Shown here one piece after another: positions 16,476-24,525 of a stretch of DNA of 64,000 nucleotides; position 1 is the first letter of the stretch; the number at the start of each line of letters is the position of its first letter. The stretch is from positions 1 through 64,000 of the forward strand of contig NZ_FZOL01000005.1 in NCBI RefSeq assembly GCF_900188455.1, in the 5' to 3' direction. The notes under the pieces are model-generated. The model was not told where the DNA came from and made no database searches. It was given only the letters and a program-made list of their open reading frames with translations. The stretch comes from Pseudomonas japonica. Lineage in GTDB: Bacteria; Pseudomonadota; Gammaproteobacteria; Pseudomonadales; Pseudomonadaceae. The translations under genes were made by a program, and so were the position numbers.

Positions 16476-18137
16476 TTAGCTTTCCTTCATGAACTGCTGA
16501 AGCAACGAACCGAGTCGTTCGTTGAATTGTTTTTTCGTGTCGATCGCCTGGGACAGGGCGGCGATGGTGCCGGCCTGTTCTTCCACGGTCTGTTGTGCGT
16601 GTTCCAGCGCAGCCTGCGTGGCCTGGCCGGCCTGCTCGAAGCGCCCGGCGATGCGCTGGTTGAGCTGGGCCATCATGCGGTAGCGGGCCGAGAGGCGGAA
16701 CTGCTGCTCGACCCGCTCGATCATCCGCTGGCCGAGTTCGGCGGTGGCTTCGAGGGTGTTGATCTGCGCGTTGATGAAGTCGGTGCCCTTGTCCAGCATC
16801 CAGTCGATCAACGAGTCGATGCCATACATCAGCAGGGCATTGGCCAGGCCGGTCATCAGGCCGGTCAGCACCGGCGCGATCACCCCAGCCATTGGCGCGA
16901 GCAGCGGAATACCGACGATGAAGGCATTCACCGACTGCTCCCAGAGCATGCCCGCGCCCAGGGTGAACAGGCCGGCCAGGCTCTTGCTCACGGCTCGCGC
17001 CACCTCGGCCCCGGACATGTTCTCCGGGGGCCAGAGCAACAGCTTCACGGCCTTGAACAGCTCCTGCATGCCTTCGCGGATGATCGTCACGACCTTGGCC
17101 GAGGTGGTGATGAGGTTGTTGATCAGGAAGGTCAGCAGGTTGCTCACCAGTCCCTGCAGGCCGCCTTCGAAGAAGGCGTCGAAGGCAGCCTTGAACTTGC
17201 CCTGCACACGTTTGAGCACCCGCTCCACCGCCGCCATCACCCGATCGAGCAGGGGGCGTTCGTCGTCGCGCTGGCTGATGACCTTGTGCACTTCGACGAA
17301 GCTGCCGTTGACCACTTCGAACAGCAGCACGCCCATGGCGCGGCGCAGGCCGGTCTTGCCGAACTCCCTGGCGCCGGTGATGCCCAGTTCCTTGCCGTGG
17401 TAGAGCAGGCGGTCGCCGGTCTGTGGCAAGTGCGAGTCGATGGCCGCGCGGGCCTTGTCGATCAGGGGCTGGGTGATGGACTCGTCGTAACCGTTCTCGG
17501 CGCTGAGCGCGGTCTCGGCGGCGATATCGCTCTTGGCCCGGTTGTTCTCGTGGGTGGTGAAGTGCAGGTTGTCCTTTTCCGAGGCCAGCTTCTTGCGCTG
17601 CTCCGGGGTCAGCATCCAGCCGCCTTCCTTGTGCGCCTGCTTGAGGGGGATGGTGTGGTCGAGTTCGGCGTTCATCACCTGCTTGCCGTTCGACTTGGCC
17701 GTGCGCTTGGTTGCCTCGGTCTTGTTGGTGTAAGCGTCGACGAAGGTGTCCGAGTTCATCGTGCCGTTCTCCACGGCTTCCTTCTTCTTCTCGCTTTTCG
17801 CGGCGGAGTAGTCGTAGTCGGCTTCGCGGTCGTAGTACTCGGACTCCTTGGCGTAGATGTCCTGGTTGGCGTTGTGCTGGGTGGTGACGTTGCCGCCGTC
17901 GATATCCGAGAACATCGCCGGGGTCAGGCCGAAGGGCCCGACCACCTGCTGCAGCGCTTCTTCGCGGCAGCGGTTGAGCAGTTCCTGGAGACGCTGGTGC
18001 TTGAGCGCTTCGCGCTCGGAGCGGGGACTGTCGGGGACCTGCAGCTGGCGCTGGTCGGCATCGACCACGGAACTGAGCAGGGCATCGAGATTGGCGGTGA
18101 GCAGCGGATCGACTTGCAGGGTCGGCCGGGAGGTCAT
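16476..18137 (-). CDS. HNH-nuclease-like protein with membrane-active C-terminal region
   Basis: 553 residues, family not recognised. Residues 150-205 hold an HNH-type pattern: NAELDHTIPLKQAHK (Asp160-His161) and NLHFTTHENNRAKSD (Asn190, His196, Asn198/199). Residues 315-460 contain several amphipathic or hydrophobic helices (GLVSNLLTFLINNLITTSAK; AFIVGIPLLAPMAGVIAPVL; GLMTGLANALLMYGIDSLID), and residues 465-553 are coiled coil. Such an arrangement suggests a nuclease domain tethered to or delivered at a membrane. It forms a tight operon with the coiled-coil protein downstream and faces a large perfect palindrome upstream. A defence or toxin-like role is an inference from the domain mix. Confidence 0.65.
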   Translation of the reverse strand: MTSRPTLQVDPLLTANLDALLSSVVDADQRQLQVPDSPRSEREALKHQRLQELLNRCREEALQQVVGPFGLTPAMFSDIDGGNVTTQHNANQDIYAKESEYYDREADYDYSAAKSEKKKEAVENGTMNSDTFVDAYTNKTEATKRTAKSNGKQVMNAELDHTIPLKQAHKEGGWMLTPEQRKKLASEKDNLHFTTHENNRAKSDIAAETALSAENGYDESITQPLIDKARAAIDSHLPQTGDRLLYHGKELGITGAREFGKTGLRRAMGVLLFEVVNGSFVEVHKVISQRDDERPLLDRVMAAVERVLKRVQGKFKAAFDAFFEGGLQGLVSNLLTFLINNLITTSAKVVTIIREGMQELFKAVKLLLWPPENMSGAEVARAVSKSLAGLFTLGAGMLWEQSVNAFIVGIPLLAPMAGVIAPVLTGLMTGLANALLMYGIDSLIDWMLDKGTDFINAQINTLEATAELGQRMIERVEQQFRLSARYRMMAQLNQRIAGRFEQAGQATQAALEHAQQTVEEQAGTIAALSQAIDTKKQFNERLGSLLQQFMKES

Positions 18138-18210
18138 GGGACGTTCCTTGTCGGAGGAAGCCTGCGCAGCAGGGAAAAGGACAAGGATAACATTAGGCCA
18201 CTATTGATTG

Positions 18211-18256
18211 CGCGAGACGCGGCCGCGGCGCCCGGGCGCTGCGGCCGCGTCTCGCG
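18211..18256. repeat. Perfect 16-bp inverted repeat between divergent genes
   Basis: CGCGAGACGCGGCCGC (18211-18226) and GCGGCCGCGTCTCGCG (18241-18256) flank a 14-base GC-rich loop that is itself nearly palindromic. It lies between the divergent HNH-like gene and the metallo-hydrolase gene, so it is not a simple terminator. A second inverted repeat, CAATTTT/AAAATTG (18270-18294), follows. It may be a REP variant, an operator or a cruciform site. Confidence 0.7.
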
Positions 18257-18321
18257 GATGGTTGATTTTCAATTTTGAATACCGATTAAAATTGCTGCCT
18301 GCCTGTTGAAGGAATACGCTC

Positions 18322-18966
18322 ATGAATCCCGCCCCCACCACGCTTATCCGCGAAACCTTCCCTGTCGGTCCGTTGCAGTGCAATTGCACGATCATCGGCG
18401 ATCCGGTGACGAAAAAGGCCATTGTCGTCGATCCGGGCGGCAATCCGGAACTGATCATGCAGAAGCTCGATGCCCATGGCCTGAAGGTGGTCAGCATCAT
18501 CCACACCCATGCGCACCTCGATCACTTCCTCGCCTCCGGGCAGTTGAAGGAAAAGACCGGCGCCACCCTGCACCTGCACAAGGACGACCAGTTCCTCTGG
18601 GACAACCTGGAAATGCAGTGCCGCATGTTCGGCGTGCCCTACACGCCGGTGCCATCGCCGGACTGCTGGCTGGCCGATGACGAGGAACTGGCCTGCGGTT
18701 GCGGCGTGGCCCTGCACACGCCGGGACATACCCCGGGCTCGATGAGCTTCTGGTTCGCCGATGCCAAGCTGCTGATCGCCGGCGACACCCTGTTCCGCCG
18801 TGGCGTGGGGCGCACCGATTTGTGGGGGGGCGATCAGGCGACTATCGTTCGATCCATCAAACAGCGGCTGTATCGCCTCGACGAAGAGGCGACGGTGGTG
18901 GCCGGGCATGGTCCCGACACCCGCCTGGGCGAGGAAATGCGCGAGAACCCGTTCGTACGGGCCTGA
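18322..18966 (+). CDS. Metallo-beta-lactamase-fold hydrolase (YcbL/glyoxalase II-like)
   Basis: 214 residues with the zinc-binding signature HTHAHLDH (around residues 61-68), the downstream metal ligands HTPGHTPGS and AGDTLFRRGVGRTD, and the C-terminal His in VAGHGPDT. It matches the small type II glyoxalase-like hydrolases by length and motifs. Cytosolic thioester hydrolysis is the probable activity; the exact substrate is not established. Confidence 0.88.
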   Translation: MNPAPTTLIRETFPVGPLQCNCTIIGDPVTKKAIVVDPGGNPELIMQKLDAHGLKVVSIIHTHAHLDHFLASGQLKEKTGATLHLHKDDQFLWDNLEMQCRMFGVPYTPVPSPDCWLADDEELACGCGVALHTPGHTPGSMSFWFADAKLLIAGDTLFRRGVGRTDLWGGDQATIVRSIKQRLYRLDEEATVVAGHGPDTRLGEEMRENPFVRA

Positions 18967-19062
18967 AGTCAGCAGGGAATTTTTCCGCTCCGCCGCACTC
19001 CAAGGCTGGTGGCGAACTCAAAGCAGTTCGCCACCTATACCGAATTACTGCAGGAGCTTTCC

Positions 19063-19761
19063 ATGTTCACCATGCGTCGTTTGATTATCGTCGCTACCGC
19101 CGCTGCCCTGATGACCGGCTGTGCCGGCCAGAACCCCTATGACAACCAGGGCGGTCAGGCGCAGGGCTCCTCAGGGATGAGCAAGACCGCCAAGTACGGT
19201 GGCCTGGGCGCACTGGCCGGCGCAATCGCCGGTGCCGCCATCAACCACGACAACCGTGGCAAGGGTGCGCTGATCGGCGCGGCGGCAGTGGGTGCCGCGG
19301 CCGCGGGTTATGGCTACTACGCCGACAAGCAGGAAGCCGAGCTGCGCGCCAGCATGGCCAACACCGGTGTCGAGGTTCAGCGTGAAGGCGACCAGATCAA
19401 GCTGATCATGCCGGGCAACATCACCTTCGCCACCGACTCGGCGAACATCGCCCCGAGCTTTTACTCGCCGCTGAACAACCTGGCCAACTCGTTCAAGCAG
19501 TTCAACCAGAACAACATCGAAGTGATCGGATTCACCGACAGCACCGGCAGCCGCCAGCACAACATGGACCTGTCGCAGCGTCGCGCGCAGGCGGTGAGCA
19601 CCTACCTGACCTCGCAGGGTGTCGACGCTTCGCGGGTGAGCGTGCGTGGCATGGGCCCGGATCAGCCGATCGCGAGCAATGCCGATGCCAACGGACGGGC
19701 GCAGAACCGTCGGGTGGAAGTGAACCTGAAGCCGATTCCGGGGCAGAACTACCAGCAGTAA
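19063..19761 (+). CDS. OmpA-family outer-membrane lipoprotein with glycine zipper (YiaD-like)
   Basis: 232 residues. Signal peptide with lipobox LMTGC, so the mature protein is lipidated. Residues 45-90 contain a glycine-zipper membrane segment (YGGLGALAGAIAGAAI; GALIGAAAVGAAAAGYGYY), and residues 115-228 form an OmpA C-terminal peptidoglycan-binding domain (IEVIGFTDSTGSRQHNMDLS; SQRRAQAVSTYL; NRRVEV). The start at 19063 has AGGAG at a good distance. Probable role: anchoring outer membrane to peptidoglycan. A REPIN hairpin follows the stop. Confidence 0.9.
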   Translation: MFTMRRLIIVATAAALMTGCAGQNPYDNQGGQAQGSSGMSKTAKYGGLGALAGAIAGAAINHDNRGKGALIGAAAVGAAAAGYGYYADKQEAELRASMANTGVEVQREGDQIKLIMPGNITFATDSANIAPSFYSPLNNLANSFKQFNQNNIEVIGFTDSTGSRQHNMDLSQRRAQAVSTYLTSQGVDASRVSVRGMGPDQPIASNADANGRAQNRRVEVNLKPIPGQNYQQ

Positions 19762-19787
19762 TCGCTGCAACGCCATGCACCCTATCC

Positions 19788-19882
19788 GTAGGAGCGTGGC
19801 TTGCCCGCGAAAGGACCGCGCAGCGGTCCCGATTGTTCAGGGACCGCTGCGCGGTCCTTTCGCGGGCAAGCCACGCTCCTAC
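19788..19882. repeat. REPIN: paired REP palindromes (type GTAGGAGCGTGGCTTGCCCG)
   Basis: Two inverted arms of about 42 bases, GTAGGAGCGTGGCTTGCCCG onward through GGACCGCGCAGCGGTCCC, flank a short loop GATTGTTCA. The same unit occurs at 59972-60082. It sits between convergent genes and could also act as a transcription terminator. Confidence 0.88.
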
Positions 19883-20766
19883 GGGGCAGACGTCTTCATC
19901 TGCTCCAACCGCTCGTCCTTCCTCTCCCACAACCGGTTGATCCACGCCTGGAACGCTGCCCGGTACGCCTCGTCCTGGTCGTAGCTGCGGCCAAGGAACT
20001 CTGCCGGAATCCGCAGTTCCTCGAACTCCACCACGATCCGCCGCACCCGCCCACACAACAGATCCCAGAACCCCGGGGCACCCTCGGGATAGTGAATGGT
20101 CACGTCGATGATCGATTCCAGTTGCTCACCCATGGCGTCCAGCACGAAGGCAATCCCGCCGGCCTTGGGCTTGAGCAGGTGGCGAAACGGTGAGTTCTGC
20201 TGGCGATGCTTGGCCGCGGTGAAGCGCGTGCCCTCGGCGAAGTTGAAGATCGCCGTCGGCTTACCGCTGAATTTCGCACAGGTGCGCCGGGTGGTTTCCA
20301 GGTCCTTGCCGCGCTTTTCCGGGTGTTTGTCCAGGTACGCCTTGCTGTAGCGCTTCATGAACGGAAAGCCCAGCGCCCACCAGGCCAGGCCGATCACCGG
20401 GACCCAGATCAACGCCTGCTTGAGAAAGAACTTCAGCGGCCGGATGCGCCGGTTCAGCACGTACTGCAGCACCAGGATATCGACCCAGCTCTGGTGGTTG
20501 CTGGTGATCAGGTAGCTGTGCTGGTAGTCCAGCCCGGCGAGCCCCTCGACCTGCCAGCGGGTGCGCCCGAGCAGCTTCATCCAGCCCTTGTTGTTGCTGA
20601 TCCAGGCTTCGTGGATGTGCCGCATCAACTCGTCGGTGACGCGCTGCGCCGCGGCGAAGGGCAGGCACAGCTTGAACAGGCTGACGATGAACAGCGGCGT
20701 GCAGCAGAGCAAGGTGTTGAGTCCCAGCAGCAAGGCGGCGAGAGCGCCGCGCAGATGATCGGCCAT
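19879..20766 (-). CDS. PlsC-type acyltransferase (YihG-like)
   Basis: 295 residues with one or two N-terminal membrane segments (LAALLLGLNTLLCCTPLFIVS). Catalytic motif I is NHQSWVD (H-x4-D) and motif III is FAEGTRFT (E-G-T-R). The full-length layout matches the YihG branch of lysophospholipid acyltransferases, acting at the inner membrane on phospholipid acylation. Its ATG at 20766 lies three bases after the pta stop, so it is probably translated with pta. Confidence 0.86.
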   Translation of the reverse strand: MADHLRGALAALLLGLNTLLCCTPLFIVSLFKLCLPFAAAQRVTDELMRHIHEAWISNNKGWMKLLGRTRWQVEGLAGLDYQHSYLITSNHQSWVDILVLQYVLNRRIRPLKFFLKQALIWVPVIGLAWWALGFPFMKRYSKAYLDKHPEKRGKDLETTRRTCAKFSGKPTAIFNFAEGTRFTAAKHRQQNSPFRHLLKPKAGGIAFVLDAMGEQLESIIDVTIHYPEGAPGFWDLLCGRVRRIVVEFEELRIPAEFLGRSYDQDEAYRAAFQAWINRLWERKDERLEQMKTSAP

Positions 20767-20769
20767 GAC

Positions 20770-22866
20770 TCAGTATTCCGCCGCGTGGCTGGCCTGGATC
20801 GCGGTCAGGGCGATGGTGTAGACGATATCGTCCACCTGGGCCCCGCGCGGCAGGTCGTTCACCGGTTTGCGCAAGCCTTGCAGCATCGGCCCGAGGCTGA
20901 CGCAGTCGGCGCTGCGCTGCACCGCCTTGTGGGTGGTGTTGCCGCTGTTCAGGTCGGGGAACACGAACACCGTGGCGCGCCCGGCGACCTGGCTGTTGGG
21001 CGCCAGCTGGCGGGCGATGTCCTGGTTGGCGGCGGTGTCGTACTGCAGCGGGCCGTCGATCAGCAGGCCGCGTTGGCTCTCCTGGGCGAGCAGGGTGGCT
21101 TCGCGGACCTTCTCCACTTCCTCGCCGGTGGCCGAGTCGCCGCTGGAATAGCTGAGCATCGCCACCCGCGGCGCGATGCCGAAGGCCTGCGCCGAGTCGG
21201 CGCTCTGCCGGGCGATTTCCGCCAGTTCGGCGGCGCTCGGGTGCGGGTTCATCACGCAGTCGCCGTAGACCAGCACCTGCTCCGGGAAGAGCATGAAGAA
21301 CACCGAGGACACCAGACTGCAGCCCGGCGCGGTCTTGATCAGTTGCAGGGCCGGGCGGATGGTGTTGGCGGTGGAGTGGACGAGGCCGGAAACCAGGCCG
21401 TCCACTTCGTCCAGGGCCAGCATCATGGTGCCGATCACCACCGGGTCTTCCAGCTGCTGCTCGGCCATGGGGGCGTTCAGGCTCTTGCTCTTGCGCAGGG
21501 TGACCATGGGCTCGACGTAGCGTTCGCGAATCAGGTCCGGATCGAGGATCTCCAGACCTTCCGGCAGGCTGATGCCCTGGGCGCGGGCCACGGCCTGGAC
21601 GTCGTCCGGCTTGGCCAGCAGCACGCAGCGGGCGATGCCGCGGGCCTGGCAGATGGCGGCGGCCTGGACGGTCATCGGTTCGGCGCCTTCGGGCAGGACG
21701 ATGCGCTTGTCCGCCGCCTGCGCCTGCTGGATCAGGCGGTAGCGGAAGACCGCCGGCGACAGGCGCATTTCCCGCGGCGTTCCGCAGCGCTGGTGCAGCC
21801 AGTCGGCGTCGAGGTGGCTGGCGACGAAGTCGGTGATGATCTCCGCGCGCTCGCGGTCGTCCACCGGGATTTCCTTGTTGAGCTGGTTGAGCTGGTTGGC
21901 GGTGTCGTAGGAACCGGTGCTCACCGAGAGAATCGGCAGGCCGGCGAGCAGGGCGCCCTGGCACAGTTCGAGGATGCGCGGGTCGGGTTTGCTGTCGCTG
22001 GTCAGCAGCAGGCCGGCCAGGGGCACGCCGTTGATCGCCGCCAGGCTCACGGCGAGGATGATGTCGTCGCGGTCGCCCGGGGTCACCACCAGGGTGCCTG
22101 GCTTGAGCAGCGGCACGGTGTTGGCCACGGTGCGGGCGCAGAGAATGATTTTGTTCATGCGCCGGGTTTCATAGTCGCCGGCATTGAGGACCTGGGCACC
22201 GAGTAGGTCGGCGACATCGCGCGTGCGCGGATCGTTGAGTCCGGCCTGGAACGGGATGCAGCCGAGCAGGCGGAAATCGCCACTGCGCAGCAGCGGCGAA
22301 TGGTCGCGCAGGCGCATGGCGAAATCGGCCATGGATTGGTCGCCGCGGACCTTGTTGAGGATCACGCCGAGGACTTTCGGGTCCTTCGGGCCGCCGAACA
22401 GTTGCGCCTGCAGTTCGACCCGGCCGGAGAGCTCGGCGAGTACGTCGTTCTCCGGTGCCGAGACGAGGATCACCTCGGCATCCAGGCTCTTGGCCAGGTG
22501 CTGGTTGACCCGCGCGGCGTAGCTGGCATGGCGGGTCGGCACCATGCCCTCGACCACCAGCACGTCCTTGTCGACGCAGGCCTGCTGGTACAGGGTGATG
22601 ATTTCTTCCAGCAGTTCATCCAGCTGGCCTTCGCCGAGCATGCGCTCGACATGGCTCAGGCTCAGTGGCGTGGGCGGCTTCAGGCCGTGGGTGCGCGAGA
22701 CCAGTTCGGTGGAACGTTCCGGCCCGGTGTCGCCGGGGTGCGGCTGGGCGATCGGCTTGAAGAAGCCGACCTTCAGGCCGGCGCGCTCCAGGGTGCGGAC
22801 CAGACCCAGGCTGATGGACGTCAGGCCAACCCCGAAGTCGGTCGGCGCGATGAAAAAAGTCTGCAT
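20770..22866 (-). CDS. pta: Phosphate acetyltransferase, long form
   Basis: 698 residues; interconverts acetyl-CoA and acetyl phosphate. The N-terminal P-loop-like region starts MQTFFIAPTDFGVGLTSISL, a DRTGG-type regulatory domain follows (residues 215-330), and the C-terminal PTA_PTB catalytic domain (380-698) contains LPEGAEPMTVQAA, DPVVIGTMML and SYSSGDSATG. Length and order match class II Pta. The in-frame extension upstream to 22953 is not conserved in character, and MQTFF is the normal start. ackA is not adjacent in this window. The acyltransferase gene follows with only a 3-bp gap. Confidence 0.92.
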   Translation of the reverse strand: MQTFFIAPTDFGVGLTSISLGLVRTLERAGLKVGFFKPIAQPHPGDTGPERSTELVSRTHGLKPPTPLSLSHVERMLGEGQLDELLEEIITLYQQACVDKDVLVVEGMVPTRHASYAARVNQHLAKSLDAEVILVSAPENDVLAELSGRVELQAQLFGGPKDPKVLGVILNKVRGDQSMADFAMRLRDHSPLLRSGDFRLLGCIPFQAGLNDPRTRDVADLLGAQVLNAGDYETRRMNKIILCARTVANTVPLLKPGTLVVTPGDRDDIILAVSLAAINGVPLAGLLLTSDSKPDPRILELCQGALLAGLPILSVSTGSYDTANQLNQLNKEIPVDDRERAEIITDFVASHLDADWLHQRCGTPREMRLSPAVFRYRLIQQAQAADKRIVLPEGAEPMTVQAAAICQARGIARCVLLAKPDDVQAVARAQGISLPEGLEILDPDLIRERYVEPMVTLRKSKSLNAPMAEQQLEDPVVIGTMMLALDEVDGLVSGLVHSTANTIRPALQLIKTAPGCSLVSSVFFMLFPEQVLVYGDCVMNPHPSAAELAEIARQSADSAQAFGIAPRVAMLSYSSGDSATGEEVEKVREATLLAQESQRGLLIDGPLQYDTAANQDIARQLAPNSQVAGRATVFVFPDLNSGNTTHKAVQRSADCVSLGPMLQGLRKPVNDLPRGAQVDDIVYTIALTAIQASHAAEY

Positions 22867-22900
22867 GCGGGCTTCTCGGAATGAGCGGTGCAAAAGAGAG

Positions 22901-23182
22901 TCAATTGCCAAGGGTATCGCTATCGCACCCCTGTGCGCACCAGCCACAGGCAAAAGCCTCGCCGATGCGTCGTTGTCGCTCGGCGGCGTCGAGGACCCAG
23001 GCGCGGGATTGCCAGGGAGGCTGGTGGCGCAGGTGCTGGGTATGCGCGCAGGACAGTTCGACCACCCAATGGCCGTCTTCGTCCTGATGAAAGCCCTCGA
23101 TGCGGCTGACCCGTTTGTCCGGGTTGCGTTCGCTTTCGGGCGATGCGTTGGTTACACTTGGCCCTTCATACTTCTTATGCAA
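22901..23182 (-). CDS. DUF3565 domain protein
   Basis: Up to 93 residues. The core RIEGFHQDEDGHWVVELSC and CAHTQHLRHQPPWQSRAWVL, then CGWCAQGC, matches the small DUF3565 family with a Cys/His pattern suggestive of metal binding. No ATG is available in frame; TTG at 23182 is the furthest start, and the first 25 residues may not be translated. It is divergent from slyD with a very short gap. Function unknown. Confidence 0.7.
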   Translation of the reverse strand: MHKKYEGPSVTNASPESERNPDKRVSRIEGFHQDEDGHWVVELSCAHTQHLRHQPPWQSRAWVLDAAERQRRIGEAFACGWCAQGCDSDTLGN

Positions 23183-23196
23183 AAGGTCTCGCCCCC

Positions 23197-23682
23197 ATGC
23201 TGATCGCCGCCAACAAGGCTGTCTCCATCGACTATACCCTGACCAACGACGCCGGTGAGGTCATCGACAGCTCCGCTGGCGGCGCGCCGCTGGTGTATCT
23301 GCACGGTGCCGGCAACATCATCCCGGGCCTGGAGAAAGCGCTGGAAGGCAAAGGCGTCGGTGAAGAACTGAACGTCACCATCGAGCCGGAAGACGCCTAC
23401 GGCGAATACCTGGCCGAGCTGGTCAGCACCCTGAACCGCAGCATGTTCGAAGGCGTCGACCAACTGGAAGTCGGCATGCAGTTCCATGCTTCGGCGCCGG
23501 ACGGCCAGATGCAGATCGTCACCATCCGCGACCTGGACGGCGACGACGTCACCGTCGACGGCAACCACCCGCTGGCTGGCCAGCGCCTGACCTTCAAGGT
23601 CAAGGTGGTCAATGTCCGTGATGCCAGCGAAGAAGAAATCGCCCATGGCCATGTCCATGGCGAAGGTGGCCATCACCACTGA
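23197..23682 (+). CDS. slyD: FKBP-type peptidyl-prolyl isomerase SlyD
   Basis: 161 residues: FKBP domain split by an insert-in-flap chaperone domain (residues 70-125), with the N-terminal MLIAANKAVSIDYTLTNDAG, the PLVYLHGAGNIIPGLEKALEG active-site region and a short His-rich metal-binding tail (HGHVHGEGGHHH). It folds proteins and can handle nickel. The start at 23197 gives the normal SlyD N-terminus. Confidence 0.93.
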   Translation: MLIAANKAVSIDYTLTNDAGEVIDSSAGGAPLVYLHGAGNIIPGLEKALEGKGVGEELNVTIEPEDAYGEYLAELVSTLNRSMFEGVDQLEVGMQFHASAPDGQMQIVTIRDLDGDDVTVDGNHPLAGQRLTFKVKVVNVRDASEEEIAHGHVHGEGGHHH

Positions 23683-23834
23683 TTTTCTGCGCTAAGCTCA
23701 GAGAGTCGCGAAGGCGCCTTGTCCTTCCGTTGTGCAACCCGCAAGGGTGCATGCGGCAGGCCAGGCGCCTTTTTAGTGGGCCGCGTTCGTGGTCGGCCGC
23801 CGGGACAACCGGGATCCGTAGAGGGGAGTACGTC

Positions 23835-24317
23835 ATGAGTGCATTTCACGACCTGAAGTTGCAAGCGCTGGACGGCCAGGACCTGCCGCTGGCGCCGTTC
23901 AAGGGCCAGGTGGTGCTGGTGGTCAATGTCGCCTCCAAATGTGGCCTGACGCCGCAGTACGCGGCGCTGGAAAATCTCTATCAGCAGTACAAGGACAAGG
24001 GCTTCGCGGTGCTGGGCCTGCCGTGCAACCAGTTCGCCGGACAGGAGCCGGGCAGCGAGGCGGAGATCGCCGAGTTCTGCAGCCTCAATTACGGCGTCAA
24101 CTTCCCGCTGGGAAGCAAGCTGGAGGTCAACGGTGCGCATCGGCATCCGCTCTATCGCCTGCTGGCGGGCGAGGGCGCGGAGTTTCCGGGGGATATCACC
24201 TGGAACTTCGAGAAGTTCCTCGTGGGCAAGGACGGCCGGGTACTGGCGCGCTTCTCGCCGCGTACCGCACCGGACGATCCGACGGTGGTGCAGGCGATCG
24301 AGAAGGCCCTGGGCTGA
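23835..24317 (+). CDS. Glutathione peroxidase family protein (BtuE-like)
   Basis: 160 residues with peroxidatic Cys in NVASKCGLTPQY, then GLPCNQFAGQEPGS and WNFEKFLVGKDG, all family signatures. It is a Cys (not Sec) enzyme, probably using thioredoxin or glutathione to reduce peroxides in the cytosol. The ATG at 23835 follows GAGGGGAG. An inverted GGCGCC repeat ahead of a T-run (about 23710-23774) may end slyD transcription just upstream. Confidence 0.92.
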   Translation: MSAFHDLKLQALDGQDLPLAPFKGQVVLVVNVASKCGLTPQYAALENLYQQYKDKGFAVLGLPCNQFAGQEPGSEAEIAEFCSLNYGVNFPLGSKLEVNGAHRHPLYRLLAGEGAEFPGDITWNFEKFLVGKDGRVLARFSPRTAPDDPTVVQAIEKALG

Positions 24318-24336
24318 GTGTTGCCCTTGAGGGCCT

Positions 24337-24411
24337 CATCGCGGGCAATGCCCGCTCCCACAGGTCATGTGTTCGCCGCGGACCTCGTGGGAGCGGGCAT
24401 TGCCCGCGATG
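24337..24411. repeat. REPIN: perfect 24-bp inverted pair
   Basis: CATCGCGGGCAATGCCCGCT plus CCCA (24337-24360) is exactly mirrored at 24388-24411 around a 27-base loop. It is a REP type different from those at 800-1060 and at 19788. It lies downstream of the peroxidase gene and may stabilise or terminate its transcript. Confidence 0.88.
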
Positions 24412-24525
24412 GGGCTCGAACGAACACCACAAGGCCCATGCCCTTAAATCACTCAGATCAATAGTACTCGTCCCGCCATACCCCCCATCCTATGCTCAGG
24501 CGCCTTTCATCCCGAGGAGCGCCAC

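Noticed and set aside
15285..18278. 997-codon open frame on the plus strand
   Set aside because: Antisense of the coiled-coil and HNH-like genes; composition is repetitive and no motif is present.
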